Assembly (NCBI GenBank): GCA_902767395.1
Contig: CACXHI010000055.1
Location: forward strand, 1 to 12,878
Origin: Oscillospiraceae bacterium
Lineage (GTDB): Bacteria; Bacillota; Clostridia; Oscillospirales; Oscillospiraceae
Reading direction: 5' to 3'
Length of the DNA: 12,878 nt
Shown here: piece after piece, positions 1 to 7,070 of the stretch
Numbering within the stretch: position 1 is the first letter of the stretch
How the letters are laid out: the number at the start of each line of letters is the position of its first letter
Translations under genes and position numbers: made by a program
Notes under the pieces: generated by a model
What the model saw: only the letters and a program-made list of their open reading frames with translations
What the model was told of the DNA's origin: nothing
The model's database searches: none

Positions 1-1
1 C

Positions 2-1030
2 ATCACCGACCGCGCCCTTACCGCCGCAGGCGTCAGCCCGGCCCTTCACAGCCTTGTGATCCAGGGCTTGTTTGAGGGTGTGGGCAGCGTGCTGAGCTTT
101 CTGCCCATCATTGTCACGCTGTTCTTCTTCCTCTCGCTGTTGGAGGACAGCGGCTACATCGCCCGTGTGGCCTTCTTCATGGATAAGCTGCTGCGCAAGC
201 TCGGCCTGTCCGGGCGGAGCATCGTGCCGATGCTGATTGGGTTTGGCTGTACGGTGCCGGCGGTCATGTCCACCCGCACCCTTCCCAGTCAGCGCGACCG
301 CAAAATGACGATCATCCTCACGCCCTTTATGAGCTGCACGGCGAAGCTGCCGATTTACGGCTTCCTCGCGGCGGCCTTCTTCCCCGGCAGAAGCTGGCTG
401 GTCGTCACCGTCCTGTACCTGCTGGGAATCGTCACGGCCATCGTGGCGGCCCTGTTTCTCAAAAGGGTCCACTTCCGGGGCGACGCGGTCCCCTTCGTGA
501 TGGAGCTGCCCAACTATCGGCTGCCCAGCCCCCGCAGCGTCCTTCTGTTGCTGTGGGAAAAAGCAAAGGACTTTCTCCAGCGGGCTTTCACCGTCATTTT
601 GGTCGCAACCATGGTTGTCTGGTTCCTCAAAAGCTTTGATTTCCGCCTGAATCTGGCGACGGAGCCCCACGACAGCATGTTGGCTGCGGCGGCCGGCCTG
701 CTGGAGCCGCTGTTCCGCCCGCTCGGGCTGGGCGACTGGCGCATCGTGACCGCCCTGCTGACGGGCTTCATGGCGAAGGAAAGCGTCGTCTCTGTGCTGG
801 AACTGTTTTTCAGCACCGCCGGCGGGATCACGACCGCCCTCTCCGCACTTGGGGCCATGTGCCTGTTGGTGTTCAGCCTGCTCTATACGCCCTGCGTGGC
901 AGCCATTGCCTCCATTCGCCGGGAGTTGGGCAGGAAATGGTCCGGGCTGGTGATTCTCTGGCAATGCGGGATTGCATGGATCGCGGCGCTGATCGTCCAC
1001 CTGATCGGCATTGCGCTTGGCGCGGGATAG
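2..1030 (+). CDS. feoB: Ferrous iron transport protein B, C-terminal part (5' end outside window)
   Basis: FeoB imports Fe(II) across the cytoplasmic membrane; the missing N-terminal part would carry the GTPase domain. The frame is open from base 2, so the GTG at 56 is internal and not a start. The 342 visible residues hold the membrane part of the transporter: the Gate-type segment GYIARVAF (from about base 152), GCTVPAVMSTRT (from about 245), SCTAKLPIYGF (about 332-364), the late motif GFMAKESVV (about 766-792) and LYTPCVAAI near 880-910. Hydrophobic spans are interspersed as expected for the two Gate repeats. The stop TAG (1028-1030) overlaps the ribosome binding site of the next gene, a FeoB-associated Cys-rich protein, which supports the call by context. 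No FeoA is visible here; it could lie upstream of the window. The family assignment is certain; nothing looks broken in the visible part. Confidence 0.96.
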   Translation: MTDRALTAAGVSPALHSLVIQGLFEGVGSVLSFLPIIVTLFFFLSLLEDSGYIARVAFFMDKLLRKLGLSGRSIVPMLIGFGCTVPAVMSTRTLPSQRDRKMTIILTPFMSCTAKLPIYGFLAAAFFPGRSWLVVTVLYLLGIVTAIVAALFLKRVHFRGDAVPFVMELPNYRLPSPRSVLLLLWEKAKDFLQRAFTVILVATMVVWFLKSFDFRLNLATEPHDSMLAAAAGLLEPLFRPLGLGDWRIVTALLTGFMAKESVVSVLELFFSTAGGITTALSALGAMCLLVFSLLYTPCVAAIASIRRELGRKWSGLVILWQCGIAWIAALIVHLIGIALGAG

Positions 1031-1034
1031 GAGG
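1029..1034 (+). promoter_or_regulatory. Ribosome binding site overlapping the feoB stop codon
   Basis: AGGAGG begins inside the feoB TAG stop and sits 8 nt before the ATG at 1043. This fixes the start of the small downstream gene and suggests its translation is coupled to feoB. Confidence 0.8.
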
Positions 1035-1042
1035 CGCGTGGG

Positions 1043-1192
1043 ATGAACTTCTGGGACATTTTCATTCTGGCGGCAGTTCTCCTGCCGGTCGGCTGGACCC
1101 TGCTCCGACTGCGCAGAAAAAAACGTTCCGGCTGCGCCGGCTGCTGTCACTGCTGCGGCGCAAGCTGCCCGTCTAAAAAAGAGACCCCATAA
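1043..1192 (+). CDS. FeoB-associated Cys-rich membrane protein (49 aa)
   Basis: This is a 49-residue protein. Residues 4-22 form one hydrophobic segment (FWDIFILAAVLLPVGWTLL), followed by a basic stretch RLRRKKR and a Cys-rich tail with Cys at 31, 34, 35, 37, 38 and 42, plus His36. The order membrane helix, basic stop-transfer, CxxCCxCC-type cluster matches the FeoB-associated Cys-rich family found directly downstream of feoB in Bacillota. The start ATG has AGGAGG 8 nt upstream, overlapping the feoB stop, so the two genes form a transcriptional and probably translational unit. By inference the Cys cluster could bind iron or another metal at the cytoplasmic mouth of the transporter; this is not shown by sequence. 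The stop TAA (1190-1192) lies inside the left arm of the hairpin at 1185-1242. Confidence 0.9.
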   Translation: MNFWDIFILAAVLLPVGWTLLRLRRKKRSGCAGCCHCCGASCPSKKETP

Positions 1193-1242
1193 CGCACGGA
1201 ACCGGAAGGCCAAACGGCCTGCCGGTTCCGTGCGTTATGGGG
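1185..1242. terminator. Perfect 21-bp hairpin between convergent feoB unit and rodA; likely rodA terminator
   Basis: Arms 1185-1205 and 1222-1242 are exact reverse complements (21 bp). A further 5-bp stem (1207-1211 with 1216-1220, AGGCC/GGCCT) closes on a four-base loop. On the - strand the hairpin is followed by TCTCTTTTTT (complement of 1175-1184), which fits an intrinsic terminator for rodA, whose stop is at 1246-1248. On the + strand no T-run follows, so termination of the feoB transcript here would depend on the stem alone or on another factor. The hairpin contains the stop codon of the small Cys-rich gene. Confidence 0.85.
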
Positions 1243-1245
1243 CAA

Positions 1246-2406
1246 TCAGTATCTCGGTTGGATGTAGGGCGACTTGGAATCTGGGTCCGGCCGCATGTGG
1301 ATGCCGGACACCAGACCCATCGCCAGATAGAGCGTGATGATGGAAGAGCCACCGGAGCTGACAAAGGGCAGCGTCAGACCGACAACGGGAAAGACGCCGA
1401 TGCACATGCCCACGTTAATCAGAATCTGGAAAATCAGGAAGGAGGCAATGCCGATGCAGATCAGGCGGTTCATATAGTTGGGCGTTTTCAGCCCCACGTG
1501 GACACACCGCACCACGATGGCTACCAGCAGAAGCAGAGTGAACAGACAGCCCAAAATGCCAAGCTCCTCGCCAATGGCGGAGAAGATGAAGTCCGTATGT
1601 TGTGCGGCAATCGCGTGGCTCTGCACCATGGACCCGTGGAACAGCCCCTGCCCGGAGATTCCGCCGCCGGAAAGCATGGCGACGGAGCGGTTGGTATCCC
1701 AGCGAATGTGCGTCCCATTGGGGTCGATGCTCGGATCAAAGAACATCAGGATTCGCTGCTTCTGGTAGTCCTGCACGAAGTATTTCCAGAGCAGTGGGAA
1801 GGCCAGCGCCGCCAGAAGGATGCCCACCGCGAACCACCAGGCGCGCACGCCCCCCACATAGGCCATGACCAGAAAGATAAACAGAAACACGATGGCCGAG
1901 CCCGCGTCCTTGGAGAGCACCATGATCAGGCCGATCATCAGAAGCGCCTGAAACAAAATGGAGCCGACGGATTTCACCGAGGAAAGCCGATTTCGATTGA
2001 TGCTCATGGTCTTGGCAAGGCAGATGACAAAGGTGACTTTGCACAGCTCCGCAGGCTGGATGTAGACCGGCATCATGGGCAGATCCAGCCAAGCCCGGTT
2101 GCCGGTGTTGTCCTCAACGCCCCAGATCAGGATCATGGAAAGAAAAATTACGTTGAAGATCAGAAGCAGCTGCCGATGCTCGGCAAGCACCTCGATATCC
2201 AGCAGGGAGACCGCGACGTAGAGGGCCACGCCCAGAAGCAGGGCCACAACCTGAACGATCACGTTGCGGGAGGAGCCGCTGTAGTTGGTGACGCTGGTGA
2301 TGATGACAATGCCGAACAGGGTTGTGACGACACACAGAAACAGCAGCACCAGATCGCCGCGCCGCCAGAATTCCAGAATTCCGTTCCAGACTTTGCGCAC
2401 ACCCAT
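1246..2406 (-). CDS. rodA: RodA/FtsW/SpoVE family (SEDS) peptidoglycan polymerase, RodA-like
   Basis: SEDS proteins polymerise lipid II into glycan strands with a partner class B penicillin-binding protein in the cytoplasmic membrane. The 386-residue product is strongly hydrophobic, with about ten spans starting at residue 19. Family motifs are NRAWLDL...IQPAELCK (residues 103-123), GGGISGQGLFHG (247-258), the QHTDFIFSAIGEELG segment (269-283, with D272 in the conserved HTD motif that carries the essential Asp in SEDS enzymes), and NVGMCIGVFPVVGLTLPF followed by SSGGSS (331-355). The QHTDFIF wording and overall length favour RodA over FtsW, but no PBP2 or MreBCD lies in the window to settle this. 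Start choice is not certain: AGGAGG lies 1 nt before the ATG at 2404-2406 but 7 nt before an in-frame GTG at 2398-2400, so the true protein may be two residues shorter. Confidence 0.9.
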   Translation of the reverse strand: MGVRKVWNGILEFWRRGDLVLLFLCVVTTLFGIVIITSVTNYSGSSRNVIVQVVALLLGVALYVAVSLLDIEVLAEHRQLLLIFNVIFLSMILIWGVEDNTGNRAWLDLPMMPVYIQPAELCKVTFVICLAKTMSINRNRLSSVKSVGSILFQALLMIGLIMVLSKDAGSAIVFLFIFLVMAYVGGVRAWWFAVGILLAALAFPLLWKYFVQDYQKQRILMFFDPSIDPNGTHIRWDTNRSVAMLSGGGISGQGLFHGSMVQSHAIAAQHTDFIFSAIGEELGILGCLFTLLLLVAIVVRCVHVGLKTPNYMNRLICIGIASFLIFQILINVGMCIGVFPVVGLTLPFVSSGGSSIITLYLAMGLVSGIHMRPDPDSKSPYIQPRY

Positions 2407-2432
2407 CCCTCCTTTCGGCCGCTTGGCTTTCT

Positions 2433-2461
2433 ATTATAGCACGTTTTTCGCCGGGTGTAAA
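2433..2461 (-). promoter_or_regulatory. Sigma-A type promoter for rodA
   Basis: Read on the - strand: -35 TTTACA (2456-2461), a 17-nt spacer, and a perfect -10 TATAAT (2433-2438). It lies in the 71-bp gap after the glgA stop (2478) and gives rodA its own transcription start with a short leader. No terminator hairpin was seen between glgA and this promoter, so read-through from glgA is also likely. Confidence 0.85.
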
Positions 2462-2477
2462 GCACGATTCTCATCGC

Positions 2478-4169
2478 TCAGGGCTTCAGCTCCAAATACA
2501 GGCTGCGGTAGTGCCGCGCGGAATTCTCCCACGATACGTCCTTCTCCATGTCGCGGCGCACCATCTCGTCCCAGCGGGGACGCTCGGTGAAATAGAGCGT
2601 CTTGGCGCGGTTGACCGCGTCGAGCAGCAGGCCCGCGTCGTAGCGGTCAAAGGTGAAGCCGTTGCCTTCGTTGGCATACTGGTTGAAGGGCTGCACCGTA
2701 TCCTTGAGGCCACCGGTCTCGCGGACGATGGGCACGGTTCCGTAACGCATGGCGATAAGCTGGGTCAGGCCGCAGGGCTCGAAGAGCGAGGGCACCAAAA
2801 GCGCGTCCGCGCCCGCGTAGATGCGGTGGGCCAGCGCCTCATCATAGGCGATATAGGAGCAGACGGTTCCCCTGTAGGCGTGCTCAAAGCTGCGGAAGCT
2901 GTCCTCGTAGCGCGCCTCACCGGTTCCCAGCACCACGATCTGCGTGTTGCCGTCTACCAGTGCGGGCACGATGGCGTTCACCAGATCCAAGCCCTTCTGA
3001 TCGGTCAGCCGCGAAATCAGACCGAGCACCATCTTGTCGGCGTTCTGCTCCAGACCGAGCTGGGCTTGCAGGGCCAGCTTGTTGACCTGCTTCTGCGCCG
3101 CGGCGTCTTCCGTTCCGTAGGGTGCGCGCAGGAACTTGTCGGTGCGGCTGTTCCAGAGCTGGGGATCAATGCCGTTGACAATGCCCCGCAGCTTGCCCGC
3201 GTGATAGCGCAGATGGGCGTCCAGCTCCTCCCCAAAGAAGGGCGTCTGAATTTCCCCGGCGTAGGTTCCGCTGACGGTGGTGATCCGGTCACAGTAGGTC
3301 AGACCGCCCTTGAGCATATTCGCGTCCACCCAGTTCTGGGTCAGAGCGTCCTTGTTGAACACATAGTCCGGCAGATTCGTCCAGTATTGGATCGTCGGAA
3401 TGTTGTAAATTCCCTGAAAACGGAGATTGTGAATGGTCAGAACGGTTTTGGCGTTGGACAGGGGCGTAGCAGCAAAGAGGGTGCGCAGATACACCGGCAC
3501 CAGCGCCGCCTGCCAGTCGTGACAGTGGATCACGTCGGGAATCCAGTCCATATAGTTCAGCGCCGCGAGCGCCGCCTTTCCGAAGTAACAGAAGCGCGGA
3601 ATATCGTCCACCAGATTCGTGTAGGGCTGTCCGTAGGAGAAAAAGTCCTCGTTGTCGATAAAGTCATACACCACGCCGTCCCAGACGTACTCCATGATCC
3701 CCACATAGAACGCCCGCCCGTCGGCACACAAATCCATCATGAACGAGCCACGGTAAATCATCTTCTCCTGCCACGGCTGCGCAATGCAGCGGTAACGAGG
3801 AAGAAGCACCTTTACGTCGCAGTTGAGCTTGGCCAGCGCGCGGGGCAGGGCGTACATCACGTCGGCCAAGCCGCCGGTCTTGACGAAGGGATAACACTCC
3901 GAACCGATAAAGGCCACGCTGCGCCGGGGCTGCGGCAGCTCCGGGGAAGCCGGCGCGGGCAATTCCGACGAAACGACGGGCTCCACAGGTGCGGCAGCCG
4001 CTTGTTTCTTGGCAGGCGATCTCTTTCTTGTCGGCACCTTCGGCGCGGTCTCCGCGCCGACCTCGGCAGACTTTTTGGCGGTGCGTCGTCTTTTCTTTTC
4101 CTCCTGTACTTCGAGGGTCTGCTCCGCCGTCTCTTCTGCGGCGGCAGGCGTTTTCCTTGCTGGCATCAT
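2478..4169 (-). CDS. glgA: Glycogen/starch synthase (ADP-glucose type, GT5) with charged N-terminal extension
   Basis: GlgA transfers glucose from ADP-glucose to the non-reducing end of alpha-1,4-glucan in the cytoplasm. The 563-residue product has a GT-B layout. The N-terminal domain begins at about residue 84 with the ADP-glucose-binding segment KTGGLADV (97-104) and CHDWQAAL (216-223). The C-terminal domain carries NGIDP (332-336), SRLTDQKGLDL (386-396, R387 and K392), and FEPCGLTQLIAMRYGTVPIV (463-482, with E464). The catalytic part (about 480 residues) has the usual family length. Residues 1-83 are an added low-complexity segment rich in Ala, Lys, Glu and Pro, with basic clusters KKRRRTAKK and PTRKRSPAKK, and no counterpart in ordinary GlgA. 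Two adjacent ATGs (4169 and 4166) are both well placed behind AGGAGG. No glgB, glgC, glgD or glgP is nearby, so it stands alone between ybaK and rodA. Confidence 0.95.
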   Translation of the reverse strand: MMPARKTPAAAEETAEQTLEVQEEKKRRRTAKKSAEVGAETAPKVPTRKRSPAKKQAAAAPVEPVVSSELPAPASPELPQPRRSVAFIGSECYPFVKTGGLADVMYALPRALAKLNCDVKVLLPRYRCIAQPWQEKMIYRGSFMMDLCADGRAFYVGIMEYVWDGVVYDFIDNEDFFSYGQPYTNLVDDIPRFCYFGKAALAALNYMDWIPDVIHCHDWQAALVPVYLRTLFAATPLSNAKTVLTIHNLRFQGIYNIPTIQYWTNLPDYVFNKDALTQNWVDANMLKGGLTYCDRITTVSGTYAGEIQTPFFGEELDAHLRYHAGKLRGIVNGIDPQLWNSRTDKFLRAPYGTEDAAAQKQVNKLALQAQLGLEQNADKMVLGLISRLTDQKGLDLVNAIVPALVDGNTQIVVLGTGEARYEDSFRSFEHAYRGTVCSYIAYDEALAHRIYAGADALLVPSLFEPCGLTQLIAMRYGTVPIVRETGGLKDTVQPFNQYANEGNGFTFDRYDAGLLLDAVNRAKTLYFTERPRWDEMVRRDMEKDVSWENSARHYRSLYLELKP

Positions 4170-4250
4170 GATTCCTCCTGCGTAAAGACGGTTGTTCCTG
4201 ATTTCGTGTTGACAGTGCTTGTTCTGGAAAAGGATTGTTCACGCGCGGGC

Positions 4251-4733
4251 TTATGCGTCCGCGCAAAGATCTGCGTATTCAAACGCAACGATGCTGTGGA
4301 GCGCATCCGGCGCGGTCTCGACCTGCCAGCCGATTTTCCCCGCGCTGAACAGCACGGTGTTGAACGCTGCCGCGCTCTGATCCACAAAGGTTGGGAACGG
4401 CTTCTTCATCCCGATGGGGGAGCAGCCGCCGTGGACATAGCCCGTCAGGGGCAGAAGGTCCTTGGCCTTCAGCATGGCAATGCTCTTTTCCCCGGCGGCG
4501 GCTGCGGCCTTTTTCAGCTCCAGCTCCTTCAGCACGGGGATGACGAACACGTAGTTCCGGCCGGTTTTTCCCACCGTCACCAGCGTTTTGAAAACCCGCG
4601 CCGGGTCCTGTCCCAGCGCGGCGGCGACCTCCGCCCCGCTGATTGCGTCCGTGCTGCTGTAATCGTGACTGGTATAGGATACCCCGCGCTGATCGAGAAT
4701 GCGCATGACGTTTGTTTTTTCTGCCTTTTTCAT
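4251..4733 (-). CDS. ybaK: YbaK/EbsC family Cys-tRNA(Pro) deacylase
   Basis: Proteins of this family hydrolyse Cys mischarged on tRNA(Pro), a trans-editing step in translation fidelity. The product is 160 residues, the normal length. Visible motifs are RVFKTLVT (46-53), whose Lys49 corresponds to the conserved functional Lys of YbaK, and GYVHGGCSPIGMKK (98-111), the signature loop of the family. The start ATG (4731-4733) overlaps the stop of the upstream ComB-like gene by 4 bp (ATGA), and no good ribosome binding site sits at normal distance (a GGAG lies about 14 nt upstream), so translation is probably coupled. It ends 81 bp before the glgA start, with no terminator in between. Specificity within the family (YbaK, ProX or other editing subfamilies) is taken from overall similarity and was not tested. 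Confidence 0.93.
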   Translation of the reverse strand: MKKAEKTNVMRILDQRGVSYTSHDYSSTDAISGAEVAAALGQDPARVFKTLVTVGKTGRNYVFVIPVLKELELKKAAAAAGEKSIAMLKAKDLLPLTGYVHGGCSPIGMKKPFPTFVDQSAAAFNTVLFSAGKIGWQVETAPDALHSIVAFEYADLCADA

Positions 4734-5425
4734 AGAATATTCACTCGCTCCATTCGCAGGCCGAATTCATCGCACCTTGCACGCAGCACAAAGGGGAACT
4801 GATCGCGCTTCGTACACAGCCAGAAATCCGGCTCCGGGTAGACGGCTTGATTGTTTGGGTCGAAGAAGTGCGCGCCGCCGTGCCAGCGCAGGGTGCGGAT
4901 GCGCTCGCCGATGTCCGTAAGCGGTTCACCGAGGACAAGCGAGCGGATATACTCGGCGCAGAGCACGTCCTCCGCCGCCTCGCGCACACCCGCGTTGCCC
5001 ATGCAGACAAGGCTGACCTTTTCGGGGGCTTGGGCGCGGAGATAGGCCGCAACCGCAGATGCGTTGACGAGGCTGCCGGTGATGCGCTCCTCGGCGCGGG
5101 CGGCGTGGGTCAGGCCCTGCGTCCCGGCGGAGGTCGTGTGGATCACGCGCCTGCCCCGGACGGCCTCGGCGGGAATCGCGCTGGGGGAGTTGCCGAAGTC
5201 GAAGCCCTCGCATCTGGCCCCGCCCCGCTCGCCCACAAGCAGGGCGTCCGGGTCGCGCTGCCGCCACGCGAAGGCTTCCTCCAGCGTGGCGACCGGGCGC
5301 AGCTCCGCCGCGCCGCGATGAGCCAGATAGCATTCCAGAGAAAAGGCGCGCAGCACGTCGATGATGACCGCAAGCCCTTCGGCCTGCTTTGCGCCCTCTA
5401 AAAGCTGCAAAATTCGGATCTCCAT
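4730..5425 (-). CDS. comB: ComB-like 2-phosphosulfolactate phosphatase family protein
   Basis: ComB removes phosphate from 2-phosphosulfolactate, a Mg-dependent step known from coenzyme M synthesis in methanogens; relatives occur in many bacteria that lack coenzyme M. The 231-residue product shows the family landmarks IIDVLRA (21-27), GERGG (65-69), GFDFGNSP (74-81) and TTSAGTQG (97-104), followed by a GNAG loop near residue 143. Length is typical. The gene starts 8 bp after the C69 peptidase stop, with AAGG overlapping that stop as a modest ribosome binding site, and overlaps ybaK by 4 bp, so the three genes are surely one operon. No ComA, ComC or sulfolactate dehydrogenase gene is in the window. 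In a spore former, sulfolactate made for spores is one possible reason to keep it; that is inference. The true substrate may differ. Confidence 0.88.
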   Translation of the reverse strand: MEIRILQLLEGAKQAEGLAVIIDVLRAFSLECYLAHRGAAELRPVATLEEAFAWRQRDPDALLVGERGGARCEGFDFGNSPSAIPAEAVRGRRVIHTTSAGTQGLTHAARAEERITGSLVNASAVAAYLRAQAPEKVSLVCMGNAGVREAAEDVLCAEYIRSLVLGEPLTDIGERIRTLRWHGGAHFFDPNNQAVYPEPDFWLCTKRDQFPFVLRARCDEFGLRMERVNIL

Positions 5426-5433
5426 GACTTGCC

Positions 5434-6897
5434 TTAGTTGTCTGCCCGGTTGTAGCCGTTCTTCATGGTCTCGGACGCAACGCGCAGAACCTTGTTGAGC
5501 GTCCTGGTCGTCTCCTCCTTCGCCATCTTTGCCAGCGCCTCGTTGGCCTCTGCGGCGAGGGAATAATCTCCGCTGTCGAGCATCTTGCGGTCATATTCCC
5601 GCAGGAGCTGTCGCCCCTTGCTCATGACGGCGTTCTGGTAGCGGTCAATGTGCTGGACACAGCGATGGTAGCTGTGATCTGCCAACGCACAGATCAGGGC
5701 GCTGGCCCAGTAGAAATTCTCGGTGGAGCAATCCAGCGTGACGTTTGCCAGATACGCCGGCATTTTATCCACATGGGGATAGACCGGGAGCAGCGCGTCA
5801 AAGGTCGTGGAGGCAAAGCAGATCCACTCCACGCCCCGCAGCTCGACGGGCATATTGTCTCGAATCTGACAGACGGAGGTGACGCCGGTGCGGTTGATGC
5901 CGATGGAGCGGTACTTGCCCCGCACGCCGGTATCCTGACTCAGATAGGGATTGAAGGGAGTGCCCTGATAGTTCGAGGAGAGCAGGTACTTCACGTCCTC
6001 AACGGCAAGCTTCCGCTCGGGAACAAAGGCCCAGGGAATGTCGTCGCTTTCCGGGGTAAAGTCGGCGTCCGGCCCGTCCCAACGGTACCTGCGCGGGCAG
6101 AGGCAGCGACCCATAAACCACGCGCGCGGCGTGTTGTAGCAGTGATCCTGATCGGTGTGGGAGCCGAAGACGTTGCGGGGATTGAAGACCCCGTTCTGAT
6201 TGAGGTCAAGGTGGTTTTCCGCAATGAATTCCCGCAGATCGGCGGAGCAGAGATGAGCCGTCTGCGCGCCGAAGGCGTCGTCGAGGTCAAAGCTGTCCAT
6301 GCCGAACTGGTTGGGCATAACCACCACCACGTCGTCGGGGACGCGCTTTGCCATCCAGTGATGTCCGCCGATCGTCTCCATCCACCAGACCTCATTTTCG
6401 TCGTTGAAGGCAATGCCGTTGGATTCGTAGGTGCCGTACTGCTCCAGCAGGGCGGCGAGACGCAGCACTCCCTCGCGGGCGGTGCGGATGTAGGGCAGCA
6501 CCAGCACGAGGATGTCCTCCTCCCCGATGCCGCCGGGGACTTCCTTCTCCCTGCGGGACTTGGCCTTTTTCAGCACAACCATCGGGTCGGCGGCCAGCAC
6601 GCGGGGGTTGGTGGTGATGGTCTCGGTGGCGGTCATGCCGACGCCAGCTGCGTTGATGCCCGTGGCCGCCCAAATGCCGCTGGACGGGTCCACGCTGGGG
6701 CTGGCGGTGTAGGACAGCGGTTCGTCGGGCAGATCCACGACCACGTGGGACAGAACGCTCTTGTATTTCCGCTTCTGCTGCTTGGGCGTGACGACGATGA
6801 GCTTCTTTTCGTCAAAATGGCCGTCGTCGGTGCGGGCGATCATGGTAGAATTGTCGTTGGCGGCTTTTTTGCCGACCAGAACGGTGGTACAGGGCAT
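5434..6897 (-). CDS. Peptidase family C69 dipeptidase (PepD-like, Ntn hydrolase)
   Basis: C69 enzymes are N-terminal nucleophile hydrolases that cleave dipeptides, usually in the cytoplasm. The 487-residue product starts MPCTT, and Cys3 would become the N-terminal nucleophile after loss of the two leading residues, as in Lactobacillus PepD types. Other family segments are STMIARTDD (17-25), GINAAGVGMTATE (80-92), the NDENEVWWMETIGGHHW region (165-181), and a QGTPFNPY segment later in the chain. There is no signal peptide. The start is supported by AAGGAAGGG about 7-13 nt upstream and by an extended -10 promoter further up. It is the first gene of the C69-comB-ybaK cluster; the stop is 8 bp before the comB start. 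Its function in peptide nutrition or turnover is a family inference, and no peptide transporter is adjacent. Confidence 0.93.
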   Translation of the reverse strand: MPCTTVLVGKKAANDNSTMIARTDDGHFDEKKLIVVTPKQQKRKYKSVLSHVVVDLPDEPLSYTASPSVDPSSGIWAATGINAAGVGMTATETITTNPRVLAADPMVVLKKAKSRREKEVPGGIGEEDILVLVLPYIRTAREGVLRLAALLEQYGTYESNGIAFNDENEVWWMETIGGHHWMAKRVPDDVVVVMPNQFGMDSFDLDDAFGAQTAHLCSADLREFIAENHLDLNQNGVFNPRNVFGSHTDQDHCYNTPRAWFMGRCLCPRRYRWDGPDADFTPESDDIPWAFVPERKLAVEDVKYLLSSNYQGTPFNPYLSQDTGVRGKYRSIGINRTGVTSVCQIRDNMPVELRGVEWICFASTTFDALLPVYPHVDKMPAYLANVTLDCSTENFYWASALICALADHSYHRCVQHIDRYQNAVMSKGRQLLREYDRKMLDSGDYSLAAEANEALAKMAKEETTRTLNKVLRVASETMKNGYNRADN

Positions 6898-6935
6898 GGC
6901 AAATCCCTTCCTTCCATTTTTGTATTCATGCGGAT

Positions 6936-6964
6936 ATTATACCACGGCGCGGTCGGGAGCGCAA
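6936..6964 (-). promoter_or_regulatory. Extended -10 promoter for the C69-comB-ybaK cluster
   Basis: Read on the - strand: -10 TATAAT (6936-6941) preceded by TGG (extended -10), a 17-nt spacer, and a weak -35 TTGCGC (6959-6964). It lies 39 bp upstream of the C69 start and is divergent from the birA promoter. Confidence 0.8.
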
Positions 6965-7010
6965 CACCCCGAGAAGCAAATCTTTTCCGCAGAGGCACCC
7001 CATTTTTTCA

Positions 7011-7039
7011 TTGACAAACCCGGCCGTCTGTGCAAAGAT
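7011..7039 (+). promoter_or_regulatory. Probable birA promoter
   Basis: A perfect -35 TTGACA (7011-7016), a 17-nt spacer ending in TGC (extended -10), and a weak -10 AAAGAT (7034-7039). Because a TTG at 7011 is this -35 element, the long form of the birA reading frame starting there is not the real protein. No clear palindromic biotin operator was found between the divergent promoters. Confidence 0.55.
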
Positions 7040-7070
7040 AGGAGCAGAACACGAAAGGGCGGTGATCCCA

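Noticed and set aside
1237..2439. 400-codon open frame on the + strand opposite rodA
   Set aside because: It starts inside the 1185-1242 hairpin and encodes a His/Gln/Asp-rich product with no motif, while the - strand encodes a typical SEDS membrane protein.
2511..4802. 763-codon open frame on the + strand opposite glgA and ybaK
   Set aside because: It crosses two well recognised genes on the other strand, has no family motifs and no ribosome binding site of note; it is a codon-bias shadow.
5650..7014. 454-codon open frame on the + strand opposite the C69 peptidase
   Set aside because: Same reasoning: the C69 gene is certain, and the antisense product is His/Val/Gly-rich low-information sequence running through the C69 promoter.
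7011..7070. N-terminal extension of BirA from TTG 7011
   Set aside because: The TTG is the -35 element of the likely promoter, and the ATG at 7071 has a suitable ribosome binding site and aligns with the normal start of the HTH domain.
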